From NCBI GenBank assembly GCA_900541875.1, contig UQLF01000001.1, positions 124,001 through 188,000 of the forward strand: a stretch of 64,000 nucleotides of DNA, given 5' to 3'. Below, piece by piece: positions 51,115 through 59,519 of this stretch. This DNA is from an uncultured Collinsella sp. (GTDB lineage: Bacteria; Actinomycetota; Coriobacteriia; Coriobacteriales; Coriobacteriaceae). Under the pieces are notes generated by a model that did no database searches, was not told the DNA's origin, and saw only the letters and a list, made by a program, of their open reading frames with translations. Position 1 is the first letter of the stretch. Each line of letters starts with the position of its first letter. The translations under genes and the position numbers were made by a program.

Positions 51115-53985
51115 TCACGCTCCCTGTGCGGCAAGCGCCGCAGTCAGGACGATACCGGCGATCTTGGCGGCCTTGACGTCATGCTTGTCGTAATCCTCCA
51201 AGGCCACCGAGATGGCGACCGTGGGTGAATCGTAAGGCGCAAAGCCAACGAACATCGAGTTGACGTTGGTGCCGCCAGTCTCGGCCGAGCCGGTCTTGCC
51301 GGCGACCTTGACGCCGGGGATTTGGGCATCGGTGCCGGTGCCGGACTGGACGACGGCAAGCATGGCCTGCTTGACCTGGTCGGCCGTGGCGGAGCTGACG
51401 GCCTGACCCAGCGAGCGGGACTGCGTGGTCTTGACCACGGTTCCGTCCGGGGCAAGTACCTGGGCTACAAAGTACGGGTCCATGACCACGCCGCTGTTAG
51501 CGATGGCGGCGGCAATCACGGCGTTTTGCATGACGGTGGTCTGCGGGCCGGGCGTGTGGTCCATGCCGACAGGCTGGCCGGCGCCGGCCCAGGCGGTCTC
51601 CCACTCGGTCATGAGCGACGGGTCGGCCATGATGGAGGCCGCGGAGGTCAGGTCCTGGCCGAGCTTTTGGCCGTAGCCAAAGGCGTTGGCAAACTGCACG
51701 AGCGTGTTTGCACCAACTTCGTTTGCCACCTGGCCAAAGACGACGTTGGAGGACACGGCAAAGGCCTGCTGCAGGCTGATGGTGCCGTAGCTCTCGTTGG
51801 CAGAGTTGGTGACCGGTGCGTTGCCGATGTCCATGGAGCCGGGCGCCTGGTAGGTGCTGGTAAGGCTGGCGGTACCGGTCTCGAGTGCCGCGGAAAGCGT
51901 AACGACCTTAAACGTTGAGCCCGGCGTGTACAGCGCGTCCATGGCGCGATTGTACATGGAGCCGTCCTCGCCGCCGCCCGTCTGCAGCAGGGCATCGATG
52001 TTGGTGTTGTCGTAGGTGGGCGAGCTGGCACATGCGAGCACCGCGCCGGTACGCGGGTCGATGACCACTACAGCGCCCTTAAAGCCCTTGAGTGCCTGCT
52101 CGGCCGCCGTCTGGATACGCGAGTCGATGGTGAGCTTGGCGGTGTTGCCCGGCTGGGTCTGGCCCGCGAGCGACGCGATGGCATTGTTCCAGCTGGAGTA
52201 GTCCTTAGAACCGGTGAGCGTGTCGTTCATGACGCTCTCGATGGCGGTGGTGCCATACTGCTGGCTCACGTAGCCAACCACGTGCGCTGCCAGGTTACCG
52301 TTGGGGTAGGAGCGTACGTAGGTGCCGTCCTCCTGCTGCAGCGACTCGGCCAGCGTCACGCCGTCGGACGTGATGATGGAGCCGCGCTGGATGTACTTGG
52401 AGCGGGCGATGGTGTGGTTGTTGGTCGGCATGTCCTGATAGTCCTTGGCCTTGATGACCTGGACATAGGTGAGGTTGCCGATAAGGATGGCGAACAGCGC
52501 CGTAAAGGCGAGCACCGCGCGGGTTAGACGGTTGGCGAGCGCAACGCGGCCGAGCACACCGGATTCAGGCGTGTCGAGCAGGCGACGGCGCATACGCGAG
52601 CCGATGGAATGGCTGCCGCTGCCGTAGGAAGACGAGGTGGCAAAGCGCGTGCCCGTCGGGGCGGCGGCAGATGCGACCTGATCATCGGTGATGGCGGCCA
52701 TGGTGCCGGTGCCGGTAAGCTCGGCCTCGCGTCCGGTCGCCTCGTCACCGGCGCGCAGCAGGAGCGCGACGATGATAAAGCTCGCCAGCAGAGAGGAGCC
52801 GCCCTGGCTCATAAAGGGCAGGGTGACGCCGGTCAGCGGGATCAGGCGGGTTACGCCGCCAACGATCAAGAAGGCCTGGAAGCTGATGGCGGCCGTAAGG
52901 CCTGTGGCACTAAAGGCGGCGAGGTCGGATTTAGCGCGGGCAGCCGTGGTGAGGCCACGCACGGCAAAGAGCATAAACAGGATGAGCACGGCGCCGCCGC
53001 CCAAAAGGCCCATCTCCTCGCCGATAGCCGAGAAGATAAAGTCGGACTCGACGACAGGGATGTTGTTGGCCATGCCGTTGCCGATGCCAACACCGACCAG
53101 ACCGCCATCGGCAAGCGAGAAGAGCGACTGGACGATCTGGTAGCCCTGGCCCTGGGCGTCCTTAAACGGATCGAGCCAAACCTGGAAACGCACCTGAACG
53201 TGAGACAGGAACTTGTAGGCGCCCACGGCTCCAACGGCTAAGAGCGCAAGGCCGATAACGACATACGAAAAGCGCCCCGTGGCAACGTAGAGCATCAGCA
53301 AGAAGATGGTGTAGAACAGCACGGCCGAACCCAGGTCGCGTTCGAAGACGACGACGAGCAGGCACACACCCCACACGGCAAACAGCGGCAGCAGCAGTCG
53401 CAGGCGAGGGATCTTAAAGCCCAGAATCTTGCGGTTGGAGATGGAGAGCAGCTCGCGGTTCTCGGCCAGGTAGCCGGCCAGGAACAGGACGATAAAGACC
53501 TTGGCGAACTCGCCGGGCTGGATGGTAAAGCCCGCGATGCGAATCCACAGCTTGGAGCCCGAGATCGTGGTGCCGATAAAGATAGGCAGCATCAGCAGAA
53601 TGATGCCGATGATGCCAAAGGTGTACTTGTAGCGCATGACCACGTCGAGGTTTTTGACTAGTGCAAGCGTTCCCACCATGAGCGCCACCGAGACAAACAG
53701 GATGATGAGCTGTGAGATGGCGAGAGCGGGGGCGAGACGCGTCACGAACGTGATGCCGATGCCCGAAAGTATAAATACGATGGGCAGGATGGCGGGGTCG
53801 GCACCGGGCGCCAAGATGCGCACGGCAATGTGGGCCGCGGCAAAGGCGGCAAAGAGGCCGATCGGTACGGCGAGCGTCTCAAAGGAGATGGCAGCGCCCG
53901 CGGTGAGGACGTACATCGCATACAGCAGGATGACGGGGAACGCCGAGGCGATGAGCAAGAGCAGCTCGGTGTTGCGGCGACTCAT
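51115..53985 (-). CDS. SEDS glycosyltransferase (FtsW/RodA) fused to class B penicillin-binding protein
   Basis: 956 aa in one uninterrupted frame. Residues 1-440 form a SEDS protein with about ten helices (SGSKLWIRIAGFTIQPGEFAKV; FERDLGSAVLFY; NIPVVESDFIFSAIGEEMG; VTLPFMSQGGSS). After an about 50-residue linker a second membrane anchor (VLAFTALFAILIGNLTYV) begins a PBP with GSTFK (Ser690), SSN and KTGS (Lys897). In most actinobacteria these are two adjacent genes, rodA and pbpA. ATG 53985 (GGGAG upstream) is preferred to a GTG three codons earlier. The fusion places polymerase and crosslinker in fixed 1:1 ratio. Confidence 0.93.
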   Translation of the reverse strand: MSRRNTELLLLIASAFPVILLYAMYVLTAGAAISFETLAVPIGLFAAFAAAHIAVRILAPGADPAILPIVFILSGIGITFVTRLAPALAISQLIILFVSVALMVGTLALVKNLDVVMRYKYTFGIIGIILLMLPIFIGTTISGSKLWIRIAGFTIQPGEFAKVFIVLFLAGYLAENRELLSISNRKILGFKIPRLRLLLPLFAVWGVCLLVVVFERDLGSAVLFYTIFLLMLYVATGRFSYVVIGLALLAVGAVGAYKFLSHVQVRFQVWLDPFKDAQGQGYQIVQSLFSLADGGLVGVGIGNGMANNIPVVESDFIFSAIGEEMGLLGGGAVLILFMLFAVRGLTTAARAKSDLAAFSATGLTAAISFQAFLIVGGVTRLIPLTGVTLPFMSQGGSSLLASFIIVALLLRAGDEATGREAELTGTGTMAAITDDQVASAAAPTGTRFATSSSYGSGSHSIGSRMRRRLLDTPESGVLGRVALANRLTRAVLAFTALFAILIGNLTYVQVIKAKDYQDMPTNNHTIARSKYIQRGSIITSDGVTLAESLQQEDGTYVRSYPNGNLAAHVVGYVSQQYGTTAIESVMNDTLTGSKDYSSWNNAIASLAGQTQPGNTAKLTIDSRIQTAAEQALKGFKGAVVVIDPRTGAVLACASSPTYDNTNIDALLQTGGGEDGSMYNRAMDALYTPGSTFKVVTLSAALETGTASLTSTYQAPGSMDIGNAPVTNSANESYGTISLQQAFAVSSNVVFGQVANEVGANTLVQFANAFGYGQKLGQDLTSAASIMADPSLMTEWETAWAGAGQPVGMDHTPGPQTTVMQNAVIAAAIANSGVVMDPYFVAQVLAPDGTVVKTTQSRSLGQAVSSATADQVKQAMLAVVQSGTGTDAQIPGVKVAGKTGSAETGGTNVNSMFVGFAPYDSPTVAISVALEDYDKHDVKAAKIAGIVLTAALAAQGA

Positions 53986-54001
53986 AAGCGGCACTCCCTT
54001 T

Positions 54002-55801
54002 CTAATTCTTATCGGAGGCTTCGGCCTCGGCGGACTGTTCGGCGGTTTTCTCGGAATCTGATTCGGAGGTCGATCCCTGATTGGTGTTGTCGCGAATCGT
54101 TTGCGCGTCGATCACCTGGCGGGTCTGCTCCTCGTCGATCTGGTGGCGGTACTTGGATATCGTGTCCTGCGCATCGTCGACACTTGTTTGCGGAATGCCC
54201 GCCTTGAGGCGGTTTTGCGTGTCTTCGGGCAGGTCGGACAGCTTGATGCTGGTTTCGCTTTCGAGCCAGTGGAGCTTGAGTCCGAGTGGCTTGCCGGGCA
54301 GGCCGCGCCAGACGGCGACATTGCCCTGGTAGGTACCCAGGTAGTACGAGCCGGTGACACCCGTGTAGGCCCAGATGCCAGCTGCTAGCACAAAGACGAG
54401 GGCCAGGATGGCGGCGATAGTAACATTGCGGCGACGCACGCGTTGCGCCTCGCGCATAACGCCATCGTCAACCAGGTCAACGACTACTACGGTTACGTTG
54501 TCGTGGCCGCCGGCGGCAAGCGCCGCGTCCACTAGGTTGTCGACGCAGATTTGCGCGGTTGAGGACTGCGTGGCGATGTTCTCGATATCGCTATCGGGAA
54601 TCATGCTCGAGAGGCCGTCGGAGCACAGGATCAGGCGGTCGCCTTCCTCGATATGCAGAGTGAAGTGGTCGGCATACATGGCGGGGTCCGAGCCCAGCGC
54701 GCGGGTGATGACCGAACGGTTGGGGTGGACGCGAGCCTCGTCTGCCGTGATCTCGCCGGCGTCCACGAGCTCCTCCACGTAGGAGTGGTCGCGGGTCACG
54801 CGGATGAGCGTGCCCTCGTGGAGCAGATAGGCGCGAGAGTCGCCCACGTGGGCGATGGCGAGCGTGTCGTTTTCGATGTAGGCGCAGGTGGCTGTGCAGC
54901 CCATGCCGGGCTTGCCCAGGCCGTTCAGGGCCGCCTCGATTACGGCGGCGTTGGCTGCCTCGACGGCTGCGGCCAGGCGTGCTGCGTCGGCGGACTGTGG
55001 GGCCGTCTTGGCAATAGTCTCGACGGCGATAGAAGAGGCTACCTCGCCGGCAGCGTGACCACCCATGCCGTCGCATACGCAAAAGAGCGGCGACTGCACC
55101 AGGTAGGAATCCTCATTGTGCGGGCGCACGCAGCCAACGTCGGAGCGGGCGCCCCACATGAGTTGCGTGGTGGTGCCGGCATCATAGGTCGAGTCGGTCT
55201 CGATGCGCTCCTCGGTCAGGGGTTCAAAGCTCATGGTCGAGCCGGGGTCTTTGAGCTTGGCCTCAACGGCGGCAACGTCGATTTCGGCGGTGTCACCGGG
55301 AGAGACGGTGTCGGTCACGGCGTTTGATTCGGAATCGCCGGTGTCCGGGGAGTCGGGCTCCTCGGAAACGCGGGCGGTCGACTCGTCGTCTTGCGGGCTG
55401 ACGTCTATAGGCTCGGGCGCCGGCGTAGACGCGGGCGCAACCTCGGATGCCGGGGCTATGGGAAACGCCGGCGCGGCGGGCTCGGGTGCCGCAAACACCG
55501 CAGCGCTCTCGTTGATTGCCGCGGCGACGGGCTCTGCAAAGTGAGCCGGCGCCGGGGTTGCTTCGGGCGCTGTGGGCTGTTCCGCAGCATGTGCGCCGAT
55601 GGGCGCCGCTGCGGCATCCTCTTCGTCCTCGTTATCGGCGAGATCCGAAATATCATGCGTTACATGCGAAAGAGGCAGGGAGAACACGGTGTCCTCGGGC
55701 TCCACGGGTGCGGAGCCCGCCGGAGCGGCGTGGGCCGGCGCAGCTGTGGCGGCAGCCGGTGCCTCGGTCATAGTTGCGGACTTGTTCTCCTCGTCGATCA
55801 T
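54002..55801 (-). CDS. pstP: PP2C-type Ser/Thr phosphatase with long disordered N-terminus
   Basis: 599 aa. The first 210 residues are Ala/Pro/Glu-rich and look disordered, which is unusual for PstP. The catalytic domain (about 215-460) has metal-site motifs GCVRPHNEDSY, CDGMGGHAAGE and LCSDGLSSM. One membrane helix follows near 475-495 (VTIAAILALVFVLAAGIWAYTG) and then an extracytoplasmic tail. It reverses PknB-type phosphorylation. The ATG overlaps the stop of the FHA gene (ATGA). Confidence 0.92.
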   Translation of the reverse strand: MIDEENKSATMTEAPAAATAAPAHAAPAGSAPVEPEDTVFSLPLSHVTHDISDLADNEDEEDAAAAPIGAHAAEQPTAPEATPAPAHFAEPVAAAINESAAVFAAPEPAAPAFPIAPASEVAPASTPAPEPIDVSPQDDESTARVSEEPDSPDTGDSESNAVTDTVSPGDTAEIDVAAVEAKLKDPGSTMSFEPLTEERIETDSTYDAGTTTQLMWGARSDVGCVRPHNEDSYLVQSPLFCVCDGMGGHAAGEVASSIAVETIAKTAPQSADAARLAAAVEAANAAVIEAALNGLGKPGMGCTATCAYIENDTLAIAHVGDSRAYLLHEGTLIRVTRDHSYVEELVDAGEITADEARVHPNRSVITRALGSDPAMYADHFTLHIEEGDRLILCSDGLSSMIPDSDIENIATQSSTAQICVDNLVDAALAAGGHDNVTVVVVDLVDDGVMREAQRVRRRNVTIAAILALVFVLAAGIWAYTGVTGSYYLGTYQGNVAVWRGLPGKPLGLKLHWLESETSIKLSDLPEDTQNRLKAGIPQTSVDDAQDTISKYRHQIDEEQTRQVIDAQTIRDNTNQGSTSESDSEKTAEQSAEAEASDKN

Positions 55802-56214
55802 CGACGGTTCACCTTCATGACCACGTCGCCAATCTGGACTTCGTCGCCCTCGCGCAGCGTTGCGGGCTCCACGAGCTGGCGGCCGTTGACGAGCGTGCCG
55901 TTAAGCGAGTTGAGGTCCTCGATGATGAGCGCCGGGCCCTGTAGCGAAAAGCGCGCATGCGAGGCCGAGACGAACGGTTCGTTGATGCAGATGTCCGAAG
56001 ATGGCGAGCGACCGACGATGACGGGGCCGAGCATGTCTACGTGGATGCCGCGGATACCGCGCGGACCCTTGTCCACATCGATCGTCCAGATAGCCGAGTC
56101 GCGGCGCTGCCCGCGCACAAGTCCCACGCCGGTCTTCATGACGGCGAACAGGAAGATATAGAGCAGGGCGACCAGGACGATGCGGCCTGCAAAAAGGACG
56201 ATATCGATGTTCAT
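55798..56214 (-). CDS. fhaB: FHA-domain membrane protein (FhaB/FipA type)
   Basis: 138 aa. One N-terminal membrane helix (VLFAGRIVLVALLYIFLFAVM), then an FHA domain (60-135) with VGRSPSSDICI, SASHARFSL and LNSLNGTLVNGR, which bind phospho-Thr. It links kinase output to division or wall-synthesis proteins. Weak AGGGGAT site 6 nt upstream. Followed by pstP with a 4-nt overlap. Confidence 0.92.
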   Translation of the reverse strand: MNIDIVLFAGRIVLVALLYIFLFAVMKTGVGLVRGQRRDSAIWTIDVDKGPRGIRGIHVDMLGPVIVGRSPSSDICINEPFVSASHARFSLQGPALIIEDLNSLNGTLVNGRQLVEPATLREGDEVQIGDVVMKVNRR

Positions 56215-56220
56215 AAGCGA

Positions 56221-57231
56221 CTATCCCCTAAATTCAAAGGTGCTCAGGCCAAACGTCAGCAGATCGCCGTTGCGCAGCGGGCAGCGCGTAATGCGGCGGT
56301 TGTTGACGAGCGTGCCGTTGGTGGAATTGAGGTCCTCGATCGACCAATCCGAGCCCGTAAAGGTGAGCTGGGCGTGGCGACGCGACACGTTGGGGTCGCG
56401 CAGGGCAATGTCGGAAACCGAGCGCTCGCGACCGATGGTCACCTGTGCGGAGGTGATGCTATGGCTCTCGCCGCTCACGACGTCGACGAGCTGGGCGAGC
56501 GGGCGCTGCGGGGCGCGGGTGCTCGCCATGTTGGAGGCGATGCCGGCTGCGGCGCCTAGGCCCACGGCGGCACCGGTCGCGGCGGCTCCGCCCATGCCGG
56601 CAAGCGCGTCGCGCGAGACGGTCTGCGGCACCGGGATAGGAGCGGCGGGGTCGGGGACGCTAGGCGCGAAGGGATCTGCCACGGCAAGCGGGTCGGGAGC
56701 GGCGGCGCGAGGCGTCGGCTGCTGCTGGGGCATGGCGGCGGGGCGCTGCTGCTGCGGGGCAGCAAACTGCTGCTGGCCGGCGCGCGGGGCGCTGGCGGCA
56801 CGGCTTGCCGCGGAGTTGTTCTGGCCCAGGCCGTTTTGATAGGCGCGCTCTTCTTCGTACAGGCGGCCGAGCGTGGGGGCATCGACGTTCTCGGCAAAGA
56901 CCGAGAACTTGCCGGCGCGCAGCTGCGGATCGATCATAAAGCGCACGAGGGGCTCGCCGACAAAGACATAGCGGCGCTTTTCGGCCTGCGCCTTCACAAA
57001 CTCGCGGACCTCGCGCGAAAGCTCGGGGTAGAACGGGGCGAGCATGGGATCGTCGTCGGCGGCGATAAGGATGGTATAGAGTGCCGGCGCCGTGTTGACG
57101 CCGTTGATCACCAGAGTCTGATCCTCCATGTCGCGAGCGGCCTGCTTGGCAAGCTTCTTAAAGGAGAACGGGGCACGGGTGGCACCGAAGATGCCGGCCA
57201 CGTGGTCCTCGAAGATGTTCAGGAAGTTCAC
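56221..57231 (-). CDS. fhaA: FHA-domain protein with DUF3662 head (FhaA type)
   Basis: 336 aa. N-terminal DUF3662 domain (1-110; MNFLNIFEDHVAGIFGATRAPFSFKKLAKQ-like), a Gln/Pro/Ala-rich linker (about 140-240) and a C-terminal FHA domain (IGRERSVSDIALRDPNVSRRHAQL; LNSTNGTLVNNRR). In mycobacteria FhaA binds phosphorylated MurJ and PknB. The GTG start overlaps the upstream kinase stop (GTGA). Confidence 0.93.
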   Translation of the reverse strand: MNFLNIFEDHVAGIFGATRAPFSFKKLAKQAARDMEDQTLVINGVNTAPALYTILIAADDDPMLAPFYPELSREVREFVKAQAEKRRYVFVGEPLVRFMIDPQLRAGKFSVFAENVDAPTLGRLYEEERAYQNGLGQNNSAASRAASAPRAGQQQFAAPQQQRPAAMPQQQPTPRAAAPDPLAVADPFAPSVPDPAAPIPVPQTVSRDALAGMGGAAATGAAVGLGAAAGIASNMASTRAPQRPLAQLVDVVSGESHSITSAQVTIGRERSVSDIALRDPNVSRRHAQLTFTGSDWSIEDLNSTNGTLVNNRRITRCPLRNGDLLTFGLSTFEFRG

Positions 57232-59081
57232 GAAAGATCACTCTCCGTATAGGTTCTTTGGTATCCGAGCAAATATAGGCATATCCCAACGATTATAGAG
57301 GATAGGGTTCCCGCAACCGCCGCCTTGACGACGACCGCGGCCGCAAGGCTGGCAATTTCCATATGGTGTGCAAGACAGAGCGACGCCGCGGTGCCTATTC
57401 CGCAGCCGGCGATGGCAGCGATTGCAGCCAGGTTCGAGCCCTGCTCGGCACGCTTGGCATGGGCGTTGAGCAGCAGAGATGTCAGTGCAGCTGTCGCCGC
57501 GACGAGCACGACGGCAGCCCAGAAGAGCACGTCTCCCAGTGCCGCGGCAACATTGCCGAGCCCCAGCACGCCTCTGGCGGAAAGCGCAACCGTAGCCAGG
57601 TGGCCAAAAAGTGCGCCCATTCCCGTGGCGGCCGCGGCGCTTGCCGGGCCGAGCCAAAAGGCCGCGATGCCGGCGGCGACCCCGGCGGCAAGGAGGACGT
57701 CGCCCGTTAGGCAGCCAAGTGCCACCGCGCAGGTGAGCGCGGCGCTCGCGGCGGCCTCGGTGCGGCCCCAGGCGATCCACCAACCGGATATGGTGGCGGC
57801 AAAGAGCACCGCGACGGGCAGCATCGACAGGATGCCCTGCGCCTGCATGGTGGCGTTGGCCATAAGTACCAAAAAGCCCACGGCCGAGATGGCCGAGCCA
57901 ATCTGCGGGGCCAGGCCGGCGGCCACCCCAATCGCGATGGCCGCGGCAATAAGTCCGGGAAGCGCCGCGACGCCAGCCGTCTGCATGATCAAAAAGCTAA
58001 AGGCACCACACGCTAGCGCCGAGATGGCGCGCATGGTGTAATCGCGCGCGTGGCTCCAGCGCGTGCCGGCCCAGCCAAGCGCGGGGTCGACCTCGATGGT
58101 GTCGTCCTCATAGGGCAACGATTCGATATCGTCCGCCGCGCGCTCGTCATCCGACAGCTCGCCCACCATCTGTTCTAGGCTGCGACGGCCCTCGCGTACG
58201 CTGCCCAAGCCGGCGAGCAGCTGGTCGCAAAATGCCTCGATGCTGCTGGGGCGGTCTTGCGGCATGGGGGAGAGGGCGCTCATGAGCGCAGCCTCGGCTC
58301 CTGGGGGAAAGTGCGGGATGAGCTCGCTGGGGTAGGTGGCACCGCCGATGATGCGGCCGAGCGAGTCGCCGGGCGTGGCGGCCATAAAGGGAGCGCTGCC
58401 GCACAGGCCCTCGTAGATCACGCAGGCGAGGGCAAAGACATCGGCGCGCTCGTCAACCGTGCCAGTCTCGATGTCGAGCTGCTCGGGTGGCATGTAGCCG
58501 ATGGTGCCGCCGCGCGAGCCGCCAAAGCCGCCGGCGGACGACAGCCGCGCCATGCCAAAGTCGGTGAGCTTTACGTTGCCCGAGTGGTCGATGAGCACAT
58601 TGGCGGGCTTAATATCCAGGTGGAGCACGCCGTTGCTATGGGCGAAGGTGAGCGCCTGGCCCAGCGCGTCGGCAATTGCCGCGGCCTCGTCAAAGGTGAG
58701 CGAATGGCCGTCCACGCGATGCAAAAAGTCGGCGAGCGACATGCCGTCGACATATTCCATGACGAGGTAGGCATAGGCGGTATCGTGCGTAAAGTCGATA
58801 ACCTGCACGATATTGGGATGTTGAAGCATGGCGGCAGTGTGCGCCTCGCGCAGGACATCCATGATGTCGCTGGCGGGCATGCCGGCACCGTTGATAAGAG
58901 GGATGCGCTTAATGGCCACGCGACGGCGCAGGTGCGTGTCGCGGCAAATCTCGATGGAGCCAAAACCGCCGGTCGCGAGCGTCTCGAGCGGCTGGAACCG
59001 CTTGAGCAGCTCGCGAGAGCTGGTGCCCTCCAAGGGAACGTCCGGCGAGAACCGGGCGGTATGTTGCGAGAAAAGCGGCAT
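57228..59081 (-). CDS. Ser/Thr kinase with polytopic membrane tail (PknA position)
   Basis: 617 aa. Kinase domain (30-290) with VAIKRI Lys, HLDIKPAN in place of the usual HRD, and DFG, so it is a non-RD kinase not expected to depend on activation-loop phosphorylation. After an acidic linker come 8-10 Ala/Gly-rich membrane helices (355-610) instead of one helix plus sensor domain. ATG 59081 has GAGGG 6 nt upstream. First gene of the operon kinase-fhaA-fhaB-pstP-SEDS/PBP-pknB, where PknA normally sits. Confidence 0.9.
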   Translation of the reverse strand: MPLFSQHTARFSPDVPLEGTSSRELLKRFQPLETLATGGFGSIEICRDTHLRRRVAIKRIPLINGAGMPASDIMDVLREAHTAAMLQHPNIVQVIDFTHDTAYAYLVMEYVDGMSLADFLHRVDGHSLTFDEAAAIADALGQALTFAHSNGVLHLDIKPANVLIDHSGNVKLTDFGMARLSSAGGFGGSRGGTIGYMPPEQLDIETGTVDERADVFALACVIYEGLCGSAPFMAATPGDSLGRIIGGATYPSELIPHFPPGAEAALMSALSPMPQDRPSSIEAFCDQLLAGLGSVREGRRSLEQMVGELSDDERAADDIESLPYEDDTIEVDPALGWAGTRWSHARDYTMRAISALACGAFSFLIMQTAGVAALPGLIAAAIAIGVAAGLAPQIGSAISAVGFLVLMANATMQAQGILSMLPVAVLFAATISGWWIAWGRTEAAASAALTCAVALGCLTGDVLLAAGVAAGIAAFWLGPASAAAATGMGALFGHLATVALSARGVLGLGNVAAALGDVLFWAAVVLVAATAALTSLLLNAHAKRAEQGSNLAAIAAIAGCGIGTAASLCLAHHMEIASLAAAVVVKAAVAGTLSSIIVGICLYLLGYQRTYTESDLS

Positions 59082-59237
59082 GGCCAACCCTCGTGCGTTT
59101 AAAGTTCGTTTGCGAGCGGCGGGCCGGGGTCAAGCCGTTCGCGGTGGCATAGATGCTGCTAGTTTAGCACGCTCGGGCGCATGATGAAGGTAGCGGGGCG
59201 AGGTGGCCTATCTGGCTTGGCCCTCGTCTCGACCCAT

Positions 59238-59379
59238 CCGGAAAGCGCGTCCCAGTTTTCGTCCAAATTACGGGATGCGTTTTCCGAATGGGGTAGGCTG
59301 CGGAAACTGCATCCCAGAATATTGGCCTAGAACGGGATGCAGTTTCCGGATCGATACTCAAAAGGAAAGCGCATCCCGC
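59238..59379. repeat. Array of GCGGAAACTGCATCCC palindromic units
   Basis: Three units in the gap between the kinase operon and the LuxR-type gene: 59238-59253 with 59272-59286 (imperfect); 59300-59315 with 59334-59349 (15-bp perfect stem, 18-nt loop); and a single arm at 59363-59379. Same family as 23046-23157. Confidence 0.75.
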
Positions 59380-59494
59380 TTTGATGCGGGGACTGCGGAC
59401 AAAAGCTGGACCGTGATCTGGCTCGGATTGGAGTCCGCCTGAATCGTTGATGCTGGCTGGTGCAGGCGCGGAGATAAATGAGCAGCCCGAGCGA

Positions 59495-59500
59495 TATAAT
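59495..59500 (+). promoter_or_regulatory. -10 box of the membrane LuxR-type gene
   Basis: TATAAT, 20 nt before ATG 59520. It excludes the upstream in-frame ATG at 59478 as the start. No clear -35 at 17 nt, which fits an activator-dependent promoter. Confidence 0.6.
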
Positions 59501-59519
59501 GACACGCTATGGAGGCCAT

